Of a stretch of DNA of 64,000 bases, positions 45,991 through 55,399 are shown one piece after another. The first letter of the stretch is position 1. Every line of letters begins with the position of its first letter. The position numbers were made by a program, and so were the translations under genes. This DNA comes from Tessaracoccus antarcticus (GTDB lineage: Bacteria > Actinomycetota > Actinomycetes > Propionibacteriales > Propionibacteriaceae), in the NCBI RefSeq assembly GCF_003688855.1, contig NZ_REFW01000001.1, positions 558,001-622,000 of the forward strand, given 5' to 3'. The notes under the pieces were generated by a model. That model did no database searches and was not told the origin of the DNA. It saw only the letters and a list, made by a program, of their open reading frames with translations.

Positions 45991-46593
45991 TCAGTCGAAG
46001 ATGGGCCCCACGTCGCGGCTGCGCTTGAGCTCGAAGAAACCGGGGTAGGCCGTGACCTTGAGGACACCATCGAAGAGGTCCCCGGCCTCCTCGCCCTTGG
46101 GGGCGGGGGAAATGACCGGGCCGAAGAGGCTCATGCCGTTGATCCTGACGACGGGTGTGCCCACCTCGTCGCCCACCGGGTCCATACCCTCGTGGTGGGA
46201 GCGGCGCAGGTCGTCGTCGAGTTCGTCCGTCTGAGCCAGTTCGACGATGTCTGCCTCCAGTCCGCAGTCAGCGAGCGCCTTGCCGATGGTCTCTGGGGTC
46301 TGGGGCTCACCACCCGGGTGGAAGCGGGTCCCGACGGCGGTGTAGAACGCCTTCAGGGCCTCCGAGCCGTGGCGCTGCTCGACGGCGAGCGCGGCGCGCG
46401 CCCCGACCCACGCCTTGTCCATGTGCTCGCGGTAGTCCTCGGGCAGGTCGCGGCCATCATTCAGCACCGCAAGGCTCATCACGTGGAAGGTGGTCTTCAC
46501 GTCGCGCACCTTCTCCACTTCCAGCATCCAGCGGGAGGTCATCCATGCAAAGGGGCAGGCGGGGTCGAACCAGAAATCCACAGCAGTCGTCAT
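45991..46593 (-). CDS. DsbA-like mycothiol-dependent reductase (Rv2466c family), 200 aa
   Basis: Thioredoxin-fold enzyme of the family of the mycobacterial mycothiol-linked nitroreductase Rv2466c. The match runs the whole length: [66 protein letters not shown] and [12 protein letters not shown]. The active site reads CPFA rather than the CPWC of Rv2466c, so only the first Cys remains and a monothiol mechanism with mycothiol is likely. The start is ATG at 46593; another ATG at 46602 is possible. It converges on the HAD gene. Confidence 0.9.
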   Translation of the reverse strand: MTTAVDFWFDPACPFAWMTSRWMLEVEKVRDVKTTFHVMSLAVLNDGRDLPEDYREHMDKAWVGARAALAVEQRHGSEALKAFYTAVGTRFHPGGEPQTPETIGKALADCGLEADIVELAQTDELDDDLRRSHHEGMDPVGDEVGTPVVRINGMSLFGPVISPAPKGEEAGDLFDGVLKVTAYPGFFELKRSRDVGPIFD

Positions 46594-46726
46594 GCCACCC
46601 ATCTCAGCACAGCATTCAAATCAGCCGGAAACTGCTGCTCGTGGGGGTTCCCTCCCGCCGGGGGCAGGGGGAGAATGGCAGGGAGAGTGCGCGACGGTGT
46701 GTACCTCGAACCAGGGGGAGTTTCCG

Positions 46727-47152
46727 ATGTCCATTGCCTTGAACCCGTACCTGCAGTTCGACGGCAACACCAAGGAGGCCATGGATTTCTACCACGGGGT
46801 GCTGGGCGGCGACCTCTCCTCCATGACCTTTGGAGAGGGCATGGGCGACACCAATCCGAACACGGCCAAGCTGATCATGCATTCGTCGCTCTACCTTGAG
46901 CGAGGCATTCACATCATGGCCGCCGACGTACCTCCGGGTATGCCCATGAGCGGGAACGGCACCGTCTCGCTGAGCAGCGACGATGCCGCCGGTGGTGATG
47001 CGGAGACGCTCACTTCGTGGTGGGAGCATCTGTCGGATGACGCCGACGTCACCCTGCCTCTGGAGCAGGCGCCCTGGGGTGACCGTTTCGGTCAGCTGAC
47101 CGACCGCTTCGGAGTGACGTGGATGGTGAACATCCCGGCGTCGCAGTCCTGA
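46727..47152 (+). CDS. VOC-superfamily (PhnB-like) protein, 141 aa
   Basis: Glyoxalase/bleomycin-resistance fold of the PhnB-like group. It shows NPYLQFDGNTKEAMDFYHGVLGG at the start, HSSLYLERGIHIMAAD, SLSSDD and the C-terminal PWGDRFGQLTDRFGVTWMVN (segments, not one run). The enzymatic role is unknown; relatives are often annotated as 3-demethylubiquinone methyltransferase-like by error. The start is the ATG at 46727, six bases after GGGGGAG. Confidence 0.9.
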   Translation: MSIALNPYLQFDGNTKEAMDFYHGVLGGDLSSMTFGEGMGDTNPNTAKLIMHSSLYLERGIHIMAADVPPGMPMSGNGTVSLSSDDAAGGDAETLTSWWEHLSDDADVTLPLEQAPWGDRFGQLTDRFGVTWMVNIPASQS

Positions 47153-47165
47153 GGCAGCGGACGGC

Positions 47166-47930
47166 TCACGTTGCGGACGCCGTCAAGCGGAGGAACTCAC
47201 GCCATCCGTCGGCGTCCCCCAGCGGCCGGGTGATACCCAGCGATGCCTGGATGGTTCGCAGGGCCGACTGCGTCTGCTCGTCGTAGCTGCCGCTGATCTC
47301 GACGTCCGCGCCGAACACGTCGCGGCAGGCTGCCTGCACCAATTGCACCTGGACGCGCGAGCGGGGGCTGAACGTGGGGGTGCCCCACCCGGAGACGGCA
47401 TTGTCCACGTGAATGTGGTTGTGATGCGCCTCGTCGTAGAGGTGCGTGAGGGTGTACCCGAAGTGCAGGTGCAGGGACGCCGCCAGCCGCCAGTAGTCCC
47501 TGTTCTGGACTGCACTGCCCGGACCCCAGACGTCGTAGCGGCAGGAGATGGATCCGCCCTCGTGCTCCACCTCGGCAATGTCGAAGGCGCGGCCGGAGGC
47601 GTGGAACGAGTCGCACTTGTCCACGTAGGCGCCGTAGCTCCAGATGGTGGTCATCGCGCCCAGCCCGCTCATGGGGGACCAGTCCTCCGCCCACGCCTCG
47701 AGCAGCTCGACGAACCGTGGGTCCGCCTTGTACGAGGTTGAGGTGCGCCCCACCTCGTAGCCCAGCGTGGCTCCGCCGAGCGTCGAGAACTCCACGAGGG
47801 AGTCGGGGGTGCGGCAGGTGCCCGGCACACGCACCTCAGTCAGGGGTGGAATCCCCGAGCCGCTGCAGCCCGAGAGCAGCACCGTGGCACCGGCCAGAAG
47901 CAGCCTGCGGCGGGAGGTGGAGGTCACCAC
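47166..47930 (-). CDS. Lipoprotein with M15/extensin-like peptidase domain and peptidoglycan-binding tail, about 254 aa
   Basis: A basic start SRRRLLLAG and lipobox LLSGC mark a lipoprotein. The central domain has DSFHASGRAFDIAEV and, after an insertion, DEAHHNHIHVDNA, the His/Asp/His pattern of LAS-type M15 zinc peptidases and extensin-like domains that act on peptidoglycan peptides. The last 65 residues resemble a PG_binding_1 repeat (SGSYDEQTQSALRTIQASLG). The start is GTG 47930 or GTG 47927; a -10-like TACACT six bases before suggests a leaderless mRNA. The precise substrate is not certain. Confidence 0.8.
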   Translation of the reverse strand: MVTSTSRRRLLLAGATVLLSGCSGSGIPPLTEVRVPGTCRTPDSLVEFSTLGGATLGYEVGRTSTSYKADPRFVELLEAWAEDWSPMSGLGAMTTIWSYGAYVDKCDSFHASGRAFDIAEVEHEGGSISCRYDVWGPGSAVQNRDYWRLAASLHLHFGYTLTHLYDEAHHNHIHVDNAVSGWGTPTFSPRSRVQVQLVQAACRDVFGADVEISGSYDEQTQSALRTIQASLGITRPLGDADGWREFLRLTASAT

Positions 47931-48098
47931 ACGAGTGTAGGCAGCCGCCCCGGGCTCTCCGCATGCCCCGGTCCTGCACCGTGCACTGTGCGATCTCCGC
48001 CGATGCCGCCCGGGTGCCACCGTGGCAACTAGCATCGGGCCAGGCATGCACCAACGCCGAGGTCGGCACGGGTGCGGCCTCTGAGGAAGGAACCGGTT

Positions 48099-49157
48099 GT
48101 GAAGGTCGCGATGCTGGGACCAATCGCCTGGCGCACCCCGCCGGTGCATTACGGACCGTGGGAGCGGGTGACGAGTCTGCTCACCGAGGGGCTCGTGGCC
48201 CGGGGCGTGGACGTCACACTGTTCGCAACGCTCGACTCCGTCACCGCCGCCGCCCTGGACGGGGTGTCACCGCACCCGTATTCCGAGGACCCGGAGATGG
48301 ACGGTCGTGTGTGGGAGGCGTTGCACGTCGCGCACGCACTCGAGAGATCGTCCGAGTTCGACCTCGTCCACAACCAACTCGACTGGCTGCCGCTGGCATT
48401 CCACGCGCACTGCGCTGCGCCGATGCTCACCACCATCCACGGGTTCTCCGGTCCCGGCATCCTGCCCGCCTACCAACGCTCCGGCTCCGCGTTCGTGTCC
48501 ATTTCCGACGCCGACCGCAGCCCCGATCTCTCCTACATTGCGACGGTCCACCACGGCGTAGACGTGACGGAACTGCCCCCTGGTCCGGGAGGTGAGGCGC
48601 TGGTGTCGTTCGGACGCATCCATCCGGACAAGGGCACGGCCGAGGCCATAGCCATCGCACGGGCGGTGGGCCGGCCGTTGCTGATCTGTGGCCCCATCCA
48701 CGACCACGACTACTTCGACCAGCAGGTGAGCCCGCACATTGACGGCGACCGGGTGCGCTACCTGGGGTCGGTGGGCTCGGAAGAACGCGCCCGCGTGCTC
48801 GGCGCCGCCGCGGCCCTGCTGCATCCCATCAGCTTCGCGGAGCCCTTCGGGTTGTCCGTCGTGGAGTCAATGCTCTGCGGGACCCCTGTGGTGGCGTATC
48901 CCCTGGGGTCGATGCGTGAGGTGGTGGAACCGGGAATCACCGGGTACCTCGCGTCAGACGTGGAGGGAGCCGTCGCAGTGCTGCCCGACGCGTTGCGCCT
49001 GGACCGCGACGCGGTGCGCGAGCGCGCCGTCGAACGGTTCGGCGTCGAACGAATGGTGGAGGACTACCTGGAGGTGTACCGCCGGCTGCTGGACCAGCCG
49101 ACGGCCCCGTCAGTCGCCCAGCCCGGTGCCCACATCGCGGGCCGCCTGCAACCATGA
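48099..49157 (+). CDS. GT4-family glycosyltransferase, 352 aa
   Basis: GT-B fold retaining glycosyltransferase. The N-terminal Rossmann part begins [21 protein letters not shown], contains [15 protein letters not shown] and TIHGFSGPG; the C-terminal part has [16 protein letters not shown] and the GT4 donor-site motif [22 protein letters not shown] followed by [15 protein letters not shown] (quoted in pieces). No membrane segment. GTG start at 48099 after GAGGAAGGA. It is convergent with the phosphofructokinase gene, and the two overlap by 48 bases at their 3' ends. Acceptor and donor are unknown. Confidence 0.9.
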   Translation: MKVAMLGPIAWRTPPVHYGPWERVTSLLTEGLVARGVDVTLFATLDSVTAAALDGVSPHPYSEDPEMDGRVWEALHVAHALERSSEFDLVHNQLDWLPLAFHAHCAAPMLTTIHGFSGPGILPAYQRSGSAFVSISDADRSPDLSYIATVHHGVDVTELPPGPGGEALVSFGRIHPDKGTAEAIAIARAVGRPLLICGPIHDHDYFDQQVSPHIDGDRVRYLGSVGSEERARVLGAAAALLHPISFAEPFGLSVVESMLCGTPVVAYPLGSMREVVEPGITGYLASDVEGAVAVLPDALRLDRDAVRERAVERFGVERMVEDYLEVYRRLLDQPTAPSVAQPGAHIAGRLQP

Positions 49158-50240
49158 ATGGTCCAGCGGGACCAGCGCCAGGTTGCCGGCGACGTCCTCG
49201 AGTGGGACGGGTGCCGTGTCCTCACCGCGCGAGGCGACCATGATCCCGTACTCGCCGTCGGCGATGAGCTCGGCGGCAGCTGAGCCGATGCGCGTACCGA
49301 GCAGCCGATCCTCAGCGCAGGGTGTGCCACCCCGCTGGACGTAGCCGAGGATGGTGACGCGGCTCTCCAGTCCGGTGACCGCCTCCAGCCCGCGGGCCAA
49401 CCTGAAGGTGTGCTCGCGGTGGGTGTCCTCGACGTTGGCCAGGTGCGCCTTGGCGGCACTCTTGGACTGAGGGCTGCTGGCCGATGCCTTGAGGGCCTCG
49501 GCGGCAGCGATGTCTGCGTGCGCCTGGACGTCGCGTGCGCCCTCAGCGACGGCGATGACGCTGAAGTTGGTGCCCCGGTCGCGGCGCCTCTGGATGGTCT
49601 CGGCGATGGATTCCACGGTGTAGGGGATTTCGGGCAGCAGAATGATGTCGGCGCCATCCGCCAGTCCGGCGCCCAGCGTGAGCCAGCCGGCCCTGTGGCC
49701 CATGATCTCGGCGAGGATGACGCGGTGGTGGCTGTGGGCCGTGGAGTGCAGCCGGTCGATGGCGTCCGTGGCGATCTCCAGGGCTGTGGAGAAGCCGAAC
49801 GTGTTGTCAGTGTGCGCCACGTCCTTGTCGATGGTCTTGGGAAGGTGCACCACGTTGAGGCCCGCCTTCGACAGTCGCAGCGCATTCTTGGCGGTGCCGC
49901 CACCGCCCAGCATGACGAGGCAGTCGAGTTTGTTCTTCTCGAAGACGTCAACGATGGTCGGGATCATGTCCTTCGGCTCGCCGTCGACCACCATCCTGTG
50001 GACCTTGTCGCGGCTGGTGCCGAGGATGGTGCCGCCGATGGTGAGGATGCCCGACAGGCTCGCGGACGTGAGCTCCATGTAGCGGTTCTCCGCCAAGCCA
50101 CGCACGCCGTCCCGGAACCCTATGAGCTCCATCCCGTGACGCCCGAGCGCTGCCTTGCCGAGTCCGCGGATGGCCGCGTTGAGTCCGGGGCTGTCGCCGC
50201 CTGCCGTCAACACCCCGACACGCTTGCTGGATTTCGTCAC
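49110..50240 (-). CDS. 6-phosphofructokinase, atypical (Gly in place of Mg-binding Asp), 376 aa
   Basis: Phosphofructokinase-A family: [19 protein letters not shown] at the N-terminus, then [10 protein letters not shown] (111-120), [17 protein letters not shown] (134-150), [12 protein letters not shown] and [18 protein letters not shown]. Catalytic-base equivalent Asp138 is present. The usual GGDGT is GGGGT, so the residue aligned to E. coli Asp103 is Gly114; Gly115 aligns with Gly104 and Lys135 with position 124. That pairing is the one seen in group III ATP-type enzymes, but the lost Asp makes the phosphoryl donor uncertain. GTG start at 50240 with AAGGAGG. Longer than E. coli PfkA (320 aa). 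Confidence 0.9.
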   Translation of the reverse strand: MTKSSKRVGVLTAGGDSPGLNAAIRGLGKAALGRHGMELIGFRDGVRGLAENRYMELTSASLSGILTIGGTILGTSRDKVHRMVVDGEPKDMIPTIVDVFEKNKLDCLVMLGGGGTAKNALRLSKAGLNVVHLPKTIDKDVAHTDNTFGFSTALEIATDAIDRLHSTAHSHHRVILAEIMGHRAGWLTLGAGLADGADIILLPEIPYTVESIAETIQRRRDRGTNFSVIAVAEGARDVQAHADIAAAEALKASASSPQSKSAAKAHLANVEDTHREHTFRLARGLEAVTGLESRVTILGYVQRGGTPCAEDRLLGTRIGSAAAELIADGEYGIMVASRGEDTAPVPLEDVAGNLALVPLDHSWLQAARDVGTGLGD

Positions 50241-50358
50241 TGTGCCTCCTTGCTCAACTGAGTGGTTTGACCCTATCGCGGCGGTTTCCCAAGTGAGTGC
50301 CTGAAGGCAAGGCGACCCCGCCGCGGGTCTGAAGAATTGCGCGGATAGCGTGCCACCC

Positions 50359-50853
50359 ATGGCACGGATACTGATCGGCTGGGCATCACGGGCGGGGGCC
50401 GCCTCCGATATCGCGGCGTTGCTCGCTGATGAGTTGCGGGCGCTGGGACACGACGTCGACGTCGCGGACCTCAGGACCCGACCGGACGCGTCGTCGCGGG
50501 ATCTCGTGGTGCTGGGCAGCGGAATCCAAGCGGGACAGTGGTACCCGGAGGCCTCGGCCTGGGTGGCGGCCAATGAGTCGACACTTTCCACAACGCGCGT
50601 GGCACTGTTCAACGTGTGCCTGAACGCGGCGCAACCGTCCAAGCGCGACGAATCGCTGGGGTACAACAAGGCCGTGCTGTCCCGGGTGGACCCCGTGGCG
50701 CTGGAGTCCTTTGCGGGCCGGTACGCCCCGGACAAGGTGACCTGGTTCAAACGATTGTTCCTGCGTACCCTCCAGCAGTCCGCGCAGGACCACGTCGACG
50801 AGAAGGCCGTGCGGGCGTGGGGCAGGGAGATCGTCGAACTCGTCCCACTCTGA
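50359..50853 (+). CDS. Flavodoxin-domain protein, 164 aa
   Basis: Flavodoxin/protoporphyrinogen-oxidase-like fold: [19 protein letters not shown] (FMN phosphate loop), [22 protein letters not shown] and a C-terminal WGREIVEL helix are typical of this group. [12 protein letters not shown] resembles HemG-type membrane-touching segments. Probably an electron carrier or flavin enzyme. The start is ATG 50359, seven bases after TAGCGT, suggesting a leaderless transcript divergent from pfkA. Confidence 0.85.
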   Translation: MARILIGWASRAGAASDIAALLADELRALGHDVDVADLRTRPDASSRDLVVLGSGIQAGQWYPEASAWVAANESTLSTTRVALFNVCLNAAQPSKRDESLGYNKAVLSRVDPVALESFAGRYAPDKVTWFKRLFLRTLQQSAQDHVDEKAVRAWGREIVELVPL

Positions 50854-50992
50854 CGAGGGGCACGCACCGCTCCGGGCGGGCGCCGGCAGCCTCAGCGCGG
50901 CCGTCGGGAAAGGGGCGTCGGCGGAGGTCCGGCTGACGGGTGCCGACCGTGGCGTACCAGAAATACCGACCCCAAGGTGGACAATGGCACCA

Positions 50993-51793
50993 ATGAGCAC
51001 ATCAAAAACCTTTGAAATCAACTGGTTCGCCGCCGCGGGCTCCGCCCTGGGTGCGGTGTCATCAGCAGTGTTGTTGTCCACGCTGGGAGCTGCAGGCACC
51101 CTCATTGGTGCCGCCCTGGGAAGCCTTGTCATCACGGTGGGCGGCTCGATCTACACGCAGTCGCTGCAGAAGACCAAGGCCCACGTCGACACCCGGCGGG
51201 GCACCCGGCGTCCCACACGCACAGATTCCGCGAACGCCGGGGACGGACCCGTTCCCGCATCGGGTGCCACGGCGGTCCTCCCCCCGAAGCCCCCCCAAAA
51301 GCCCCTCTCGGAAACTCTGCGGGGCCTGCCGTGGAAGCACATCATCCTGCTCGCCGTGGGGCTCTTCGTCGCCACCATGGCCATCATCCTGGCCTTCGAG
51401 CTCTCGACTGGCCGACCCGTGTCCTCGTTCACCGGTGGCAGCAGCGAGACCCGGACGGGTACCACCATCTCGGGTCTCACCTCCTCCAATGACAACTCCC
51501 CCGACGCGGGGAAGTCGGAGGAGCCGGTGCTGGAGGAGTCACCGGGTGCGGTTCCCTCCGAGGAGGGACAGCCGACACAACAGCAGCCCGCTGAAGAGAC
51601 CACCACGGATGCGCAGCCCACGCAGGAGCAGCCCTCCGCAGATCCAACGCCCACCGAGCAGCCTGCTGAGCAGCAGGCGTCCCCGGAACCCCCGGCCGAA
51701 GCCCCGGCCGAACCGCCGGCCGCCGTGGAGCCCCCTGCCGAACCGCCAGCCGTGGTGCAGCCTCCCGCCGAACCCGGCAGCACCGACGGCTGA
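50993..51793 (+). CDS. Membrane protein with Pro/Glu-rich extracytoplasmic tail, 266 aa
   Basis: Not recognised. Residues 10-55 contain a Gly/Ala-rich hydrophobic stretch (SALGAVSSAVLLSTLGAAG), followed by a basic linker, a clear transmembrane helix (HIILLAVGLFVATMAIILAF, about 113-132) and a 130-residue tail composed almost only of Pro, Glu, Gln, Ala, Thr and Ser. The tail should lie outside, where it may span the cell wall. The start is the ATG at 50993, seven bases after GACAAT (leaderless type); ATG 50984 overlaps that -10 box. Convergent with the helicase gene. Confidence 0.7.
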   Translation: MSTSKTFEINWFAAAGSALGAVSSAVLLSTLGAAGTLIGAALGSLVITVGGSIYTQSLQKTKAHVDTRRGTRRPTRTDSANAGDGPVPASGATAVLPPKPPQKPLSETLRGLPWKHIILLAVGLFVATMAIILAFELSTGRPVSSFTGGSSETRTGTTISGLTSSNDNSPDAGKSEEPVLEESPGAVPSEEGQPTQQQPAEETTTDAQPTQEQPSADPTPTEQPAEQQASPEPPAEAPAEPPAAVEPPAEPPAVVQPPAEPGSTDG

Positions 51794-51796
51794 CAC

Positions 51797-54700
51797 TCAG
51801 CCGGCGATGGCCTTGGCTGCGTTGAACAGATCGGCCGGCATGCGACGCTCCAGGCGCCAGGTGACGGCGATGGGGCGGCTGCCCGTGTGGCTGACGTGTC
51901 GCGCCCGGCCGAGGAACGTGTACGGCGATGTCCCCAGGTCGTCCTTGGGGTCATCGCGCACGAACAGCAGCACGGTGCTGGCGCCGCTCACATAGCGCTG
52001 TCCCGTCGGCGACTGGATCGACGTCTGCGACTGCGATTCCCAGTGGAACAGGTCCTCACTGATGGCATAGTCCCTGTACATCGTGGAGGGGGAGCGGTCC
52101 TTGCCGGATTTGTTGAGGGTCACCAGCAGCACGTCGACGTTCAGCGACGGCACGAAGAGCACGCCCTCGCGAAAGTTGCCGGGCAGGTTGGACAGCGACG
52201 CATGGTCCAGCGCCGAGAGGATCTCCTCGCGTTGATAGCGCGCGTGCGCCCGCAGCGGCAGGCCTGCGAGGGGTCCGTCCAGCTCAATGGGCAGCGTGCG
52301 GCTGCGGTCGAATGCCAAGTCCATGACGTGACCCAGTTCCGAGGCGACGGCAGCCTCACGGCGCAGGGCGTCCAGGGCGGAGTCGAAGCCGTCGAAGCCG
52401 AGCTTGGGCCAAACGGAGAACACTACCATCCGTGCGAGCCTCTGGGATGTCGGGTCAAGCCGGGAGTACGCCACGTCGCTGCCGAGGACCTGCTGGTAGC
52501 CGCGGACCCGGACATCGTCGTCGACGTGGGCGAAGGCGCGGACCCGCTTCAGCAGCGGCGCCTCCTCGTCACCTCCGGTGGGCGTGTGTAGGCCGGCGTC
52601 GCGGCGGAGCTCCGTCCACGACCGCTGCCCCTTCTTCAGGACGTCAGCGAGGTCGCGATGGGAGGCCGCCAGGAAGCCCTGCAGGTCCGTCTCGCCGAGG
52701 GTGCGCAGCTCCGAGACGAGCGTGGACCACGTTGCCTGCTGCAGTTGCGCCCGCAGGTTGGCCAGGACCGCGGTCTGGGTGGTGCGGTCGAGCACGATCT
52801 GGCAGCCCGAGGGCAGGAACGGGAAGCCGCGCTCGACGTCGTCGCCCAACTGACCCGGCAGGCGCCCGGTGAGTGCCCGCAGCTTCTGGTCCCAGCGGAA
52901 CTCCCTGCGGTGGTGGCCCACGAAGTCGAGCACCGTCAGCACCGCCTTCTCCGGGCTGCGCCGCAGTCCACGGCCCAGCTGCTGCAGGAAGATGGTGGCG
53001 CTCTCGGTGGGCCGCAGCATCAGCAGTGTGTCGACGTCGGGCAGGTCGACGCCCTCGTTGAACAGGTCGACGGTGAACACGCACACGATCTCGCCGCTAC
53101 GCAGGCGCGCCAGCACGTTGTCGCGCTCGCTTCGGCCGCTGGAGCCACTCAGCGCTGCGGATGGCAGGCCGGCCCGGTTGAAGACCGCCGCCATGTAGTG
53201 GGTATGCGCGACGCTCACGCAGAACCCCAGCGCCTTCATGCTGCCGGGATCCAGGACCTTGTCCTGCAGCTGCTTGAGGACGATCCGGGCGCGGCTGTCG
53301 TTGCCGGTGTAGAGGTTCGACAGGGCGGCGTCGTCGTAGCGCCCCCGCGACCACTTCAGCTGGCTGAGGTCCGTCCCGTCGGCCAGGCCGAAGTAGTGGA
53401 ACGGCGACAGCAGTTCCGCCTCCAGCGCGTCCCAGAGGCGCAGCTCTGCTGCGGTGCGGCCGTCGAAGAACTGGCGCACGTCGACGCCGTCGGTCCGCTC
53501 CGGGGTGGCGGTCAGGCCCAGTAGTTCCGTGGGGGTGAAGTGCGTGAGGAGACGGCGGTAGGTGGACGCCTCGGCGTGGTGGAACTCGTCGATGACGACG
53601 ATGTCGAACGCGGCCGGGTCCAGGGTGGCAACACCGGCGGAGTGCAGCGACTGCACAGACGCGAAGACGTGCCTCCACCGTTGGGGCTGTTGGCCGTCCA
53701 CGTGCAGTTCGCCGAAGTTCGCGTCCGCCAACACCTCGCGGTAGGTCCGCAGCGACTGCTGCAGGATCTCCCGCCGGTGTGCCACGAACAGCAGCGACGG
53801 TCGCTCACCGTCGACGCCGCGCGCCAGTTCCCGGTAGTCCAGCGCCGCGATGACCGTCTTCCCCGTGCCGGTGGCCGCCACCACGAGGTTCCGGTGCCGG
53901 TCGTGCACCTCCCGCTCCACTGCCAGGGCCTCGAGGATGGCCTGCTGGTACGGGTAGGGGCGCACATCCAGGCCGGAGAGGTCGAGGGCAACTTCGCCGG
54001 GTGACGTGCCCATGCCGGCACGGGCCAGGGCAGCGTCCAGCCGGTCGGCGTCGACGTCTGGGTCGTAGCGCTCGAAGAACCGGTCGTTCCAGTACGACTC
54101 GAACGTCGCCCGGAACTTGTCCAGCAACGTCGGTGTGGCCACCCGGGAGAGCCTCACGTTCCATTCCAGCCCGTCCAGCATGGCGGCCCGCGAGAGGTTG
54201 GAGGACCCGACGTAGGCCGTGTCGAAGCCGGTGTCGCGTTCGAAGAGCCACGCCTTGGCGTGCAACCGGGTGCGCAGTGCGTCGTACTGGATGCGGACCT
54301 CGGCGCCGAAGTCGCGGACAAGCCGGTCCAGAGCGCGACGCTCGGTGGCGCCCATGTAGGTGGTGGTCACCACCCTCAGAGGTGTGCCGCGCTCCTTCAG
54401 GTCGATGAGTTGCTCCTCCAGGACACGGACGCCGTGCCACTTCACGAACGCGCACAACAGGTCGACGCGGTCGGCTGAGGGCATTTCCTTCTGCAGCTCG
54501 GAGCCGATGGAGGGTTCCGCGGGTGCATTGGTCAGGAGCGCCGGGTCGGACAGGCGGGTGGTGGGGCGCACCAGCGACAGGGGTGCGCTCCCCGGCTGCG
54601 GCGGCGGGGACAGTGACAACAGCTCCCGGGTGGGGGCCAGTACCTGGTCGGTGTGCTGCAAGTGGTGGAGCAGATTATTGGCCAGGGCGAGTCGGCGCCC

Positions 54701-54886
54701 CGGATCCTTCTGCCGCAGGAGGGCGTCGTGGATGACGCCCGAGAGGTAGCGCGTCAGCACGAGCGGTTCGTCAGAGGCGTCGACGGCCCCTGTCAGGGCC
54801 GACAGATCGAGCCCGTCGGGCAGGGAGTCGCGCAGTGTGGCGGTGAGCAGTCGCTCGTAGAGGCCCGCAACCAGCTCATCAGCCAT
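51797..54886 (-). CDS. PLD nuclease-SF2 helicase-DUF3427 protein, 1029 aa
   Basis: A three-part protein. A phospholipase-D-like nuclease domain lies at about 125-290 with one HKD motif (His209, Lys211, then GSSNLSRAA at 227-235). An SF2 helicase core follows: Walker A ATGTGKT at 338-344, DEFHH at 433-437, LGLTATPERTDG, and the C-terminal RecA domain with FCVSVAHTHYM, DLFNEGVDLPDVD and QQLGRGLRRSPEK. DUF3427 occupies the last 280 residues or so. Expected role is DNA processing in repair or defence. A Nudix hydrolase is encoded 56 bases away on the opposite strand. Confidence 0.92.
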   Translation of the reverse strand: MADELVAGLYERLLTATLRDSLPDGLDLSALTGAVDASDEPLVLTRYLSGVIHDALLRQKDPGRRLALANNLLHHLQHTDQVLAPTRELLSLSPPPQPGSAPLSLVRPTTRLSDPALLTNAPAEPSIGSELQKEMPSADRVDLLCAFVKWHGVRVLEEQLIDLKERGTPLRVVTTTYMGATERRALDRLVRDFGAEVRIQYDALRTRLHAKAWLFERDTGFDTAYVGSSNLSRAAMLDGLEWNVRLSRVATPTLLDKFRATFESYWNDRFFERYDPDVDADRLDAALARAGMGTSPGEVALDLSGLDVRPYPYQQAILEALAVEREVHDRHRNLVVAATGTGKTVIAALDYRELARGVDGERPSLLFVAHRREILQQSLRTYREVLADANFGELHVDGQQPQRWRHVFASVQSLHSAGVATLDPAAFDIVVIDEFHHAEASTYRRLLTHFTPTELLGLTATPERTDGVDVRQFFDGRTAAELRLWDALEAELLSPFHYFGLADGTDLSQLKWSRGRYDDAALSNLYTGNDSRARIVLKQLQDKVLDPGSMKALGFCVSVAHTHYMAAVFNRAGLPSAALSGSSGRSERDNVLARLRSGEIVCVFTVDLFNEGVDLPDVDTLLMLRPTESATIFLQQLGRGLRRSPEKAVLTVLDFVGHHRREFRWDQKLRALTGRLPGQLGDDVERGFPFLPSGCQIVLDRTTQTAVLANLRAQLQQATWSTLVSELRTLGETDLQGFLAASHRDLADVLKKGQRSWTELRRDAGLHTPTGGDEEAPLLKRVRAFAHVDDDVRVRGYQQVLGSDVAYSRLDPTSQRLARMVVFSVWPKLGFDGFDSALDALRREAAVASELGHVMDLAFDRSRTLPIELDGPLAGLPLRAHARYQREEILSALDHASLSNLPGNFREGVLFVPSLNVDVLLVTLNKSGKDRSPSTMYRDYAISEDLFHWESQSQTSIQSPTGQRYVSGASTVLLFVRDDPKDDLGTSPYTFLGRARHVSHTGSRPIAVTWRLERRMPADLFNAAKAIAG

Positions 54887-54942
54887 GGTGACCAGGGTGG
54901 CATAGCCTGACCGGGGCGTGCACGAACACCAAGGAGATGCGC

Positions 54943-55365
54943 ATGGGTAAACAGCTGGTGGTGGGGGCCCTCATCGTCGACGATGTGGAGAATCCCAGCC
55001 ACGTCCTTGCTGCCCGCCGCTCCACCCCGCCGGCCGGGAAGTGGGAATTTCCCGGTGGGAAGGTGGAGGAGGGTGAATCAGCGCAGGCGGCGCTTGCCCG
55101 GGAGATCCGGGAAGAGCTTGACCTGAGCGTCCGGGTGGAGCGACGACTGGAGTCGTCCGCGGGCGGCAGGTGGCCGATCTCGGCGACGCTGGAGATGGAA
55201 CTCTGGTGGTGCAGCGCCCAGGGTGAACCGCGTCCCGTGGACTCGCACGACCAGCTTCGCTGGTTGGACTCCGCCACGCTGGGCGACGTCGAGTGGCTTC
55301 CCAGCGACCGCGCCGCCCTGCCCCTGATCGCGGACCGCCTCGCAAGGCGGCCCCTGCGGCAATAG
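54943..55365 (+). CDS. Nudix (MutT-type) hydrolase, 140 aa
   Basis: Nucleoside triphosphate pyrophosphohydrolase candidate. The Nudix box is GGKVEEGESAQAALAREIRE followed by EL, with the conserved preceding WEFPGG. The N-terminus KQLVVGALIVDD and the Trp-rich centre (MELWWCSAQGE) resemble MutT/8-oxo-dGTPase and CTP-pyrophosphohydrolase members. The start is ATG 54943, with AAGGAG six bases before; the in-frame ATG 54937 abuts the ribosome-binding site. It is divergent from the PLD-helicase gene, sharing a 56-bp promoter region. Confidence 0.92.
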   Translation: MGKQLVVGALIVDDVENPSHVLAARRSTPPAGKWEFPGGKVEEGESAQAALAREIREELDLSVRVERRLESSAGGRWPISATLEMELWWCSAQGEPRPVDSHDQLRWLDSATLGDVEWLPSDRAALPLIADRLARRPLRQ

Positions 55366-55399
55366 CGTGGGGATGCTCGGCCACACAACAGGAGATGAC

